This document shows, piece after piece, positions 63,616 through 64,000 of a stretch of 64,000 bases of DNA (positions are counted from its first letter, which is position 1; the number at the start of each line of letters is the position of its first letter). This DNA comes from Hyphomicrobiaceae bacterium (GTDB lineage Bacteria; Pseudomonadota; Alphaproteobacteria; Rhizobiales; Hyphomicrobiaceae): the NCBI GenBank assembly GCA_025359185.1, contig JANYHF010000019.1, positions 1 through 64,000 on the forward strand. The letters run 5' to 3'. Made by a program: the position numbers and the translations under genes. The notes under the pieces are model-generated. The model was not told where the DNA came from and searched no databases. It saw nothing but the letters and a program-made list of their open reading frames with translations.

Positions 63616-64000
63616 TCAGCTTGCCCATCCGTCAGGATCAAACAGCCCATGCAGCCGCTGCGCCGCAACGCGCGCGAAACTCAGCATCACCGCCTTGCGC
63701 CGCGCGCCTGCCAACGGTGCGTCCGCCGCCTCCCGCACAATCGCCGCGCCATATTTGTCCGCAACGATCAGCCCGACCTCAGCCGGGATCAGCTCCTGCG
63801 GGAAATCCGGCCCGACCGCAAACGAGAACCGGTCGCTGAAGGCGAGGTAATCCTGCCATTTCCCATCGGCCATGAAATCGGCGACGCTGGATTTGATCTC
63901 GATGATCCAGATCTCGCCCTTGCCGCCCACCGCTAAAATATCGGTGCGGCGGCCATCGGCGAGCGCGAATTCCTGGAGGCCGGCATAGTCCAGCCCGCGC
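63616..64000 (-). CDS. MmcB-like DNA repair protein, N-terminus outside window
   Basis: The reading frame runs off the right edge, so the N-terminal part is missing. The visible 128 residues begin with RGLDYAGLQEFALADGRR and continue with TDILAVGGKGEIWIIEIKSS, the nuclease-like core with conserved D, E and K. DKYGAAIV follows later. This matches the MmcB family, PD-(D/E)XK-like proteins found in alphaproteobacteria and connected with the SOS/imuABC response in Caulobacter. The stop at 63616 follows GLFDPDGWAS. Confidence 0.83.
   Translation of the reverse strand, partial: RGLDYAGLQEFALADGRRTDILAVGGKGEIWIIEIKSSVADFMADGKWQDYLAFSDRFSFAVGPDFPQELIPAEVGLIVADKYGAAIVREAADAPLAGARRKAVMLSFARVAAQRLHGLFDPDGWAS

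Overview
The window is a GC-rich chromosomal segment of an alphaproteobacterium. The best evidence is a set of genes typical of that class: a ChpT-type histidine phosphotransferase, an RcdA (DUF1465) protein beside DUF1192, a TipF-like degenerate EAL protein, a DUF1134 protein, an MmcB-like protein, and an inositol regulator whose GGAA-N6-TTCC operators resemble rhizobial IolR sites. The order could be Hyphomicrobiales or a neighbour; the sequence alone does not settle it. No rRNA, tRNA, CRISPR array, prophage or intact insertion sequence was seen.

Layout. 1-5.3 kb: amino-acid related genes (Asp/Glu-racemase-like, D-amino-acid dehydrogenase, an M20 hydrolase with a damaged metal site) and a TPR protein. 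5.3-7.2 kb: apt and mtnA, purine and methionine salvage. 7.2-10.1 kb: a repeat-rich gap, then a small lipoprotein and argH, divergent from a TlpA thioredoxin. 10.1-15.2 kb: a pseudo-receiver protein, two tandem MltB-type lytic transglycosylases and an SGNH hydrolase. 15.2-18.7 kb: a threonine-dehydratase-like enzyme, a PuuB-like oxidase and a quinone oxidoreductase. 18.8-22 kb: DUF1192, a candidate small RNA, rcdA, rpmE and ettA. 22.1-24.7 kb: a VapBC-type toxin-antitoxin pair, then an ECF sigma/anti-sigma pair downstream of a cytochrome c'-like gene. 24.8-36 kb: aspartate aminotransferase, TTC38-like protein, recO with an accessory methyltransferase insert, folP, a HAD phosphatase, the TipF-like protein, an SDR and an M48 protease. 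36.1-41.2 kb: a chaperone-usher pilus operon. 41.6-53.7 kb: mostly single genes (DUF1045, RidA, DUF1127, patatin, phosphoesterases, NUDIX, acyltransferase, ndk, DUF2339). 53.8-57.3 kb: DUF1134, chpT, a DUF433/DUF5615 toxin-antitoxin insert, a CheY-like regulator and a YqeY protein. 57.5-64 kb: an amidase, then the inositol locus (RpiR-type regulator, idhA/iolG, iolC, iolB) and a partial mmcB.

Most notable: two unrelated accessory inserts, behind recO and behind chpT, have the same architecture. Each lies directly after the stop of a housekeeping gene, in the same orientation, and is followed by a diverged (about 84 percent identical) orphan copy of that gene's 3' end. Neither contains a recombinase. 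This looks like a shared route of gene capture at the 3' ends of protein-coding genes. Also of note are a three-hairpin candidate sRNA with a CtrA-like box next to rcdA, conserved operators in the inositol locus, and several proteins with lost catalytic residues.
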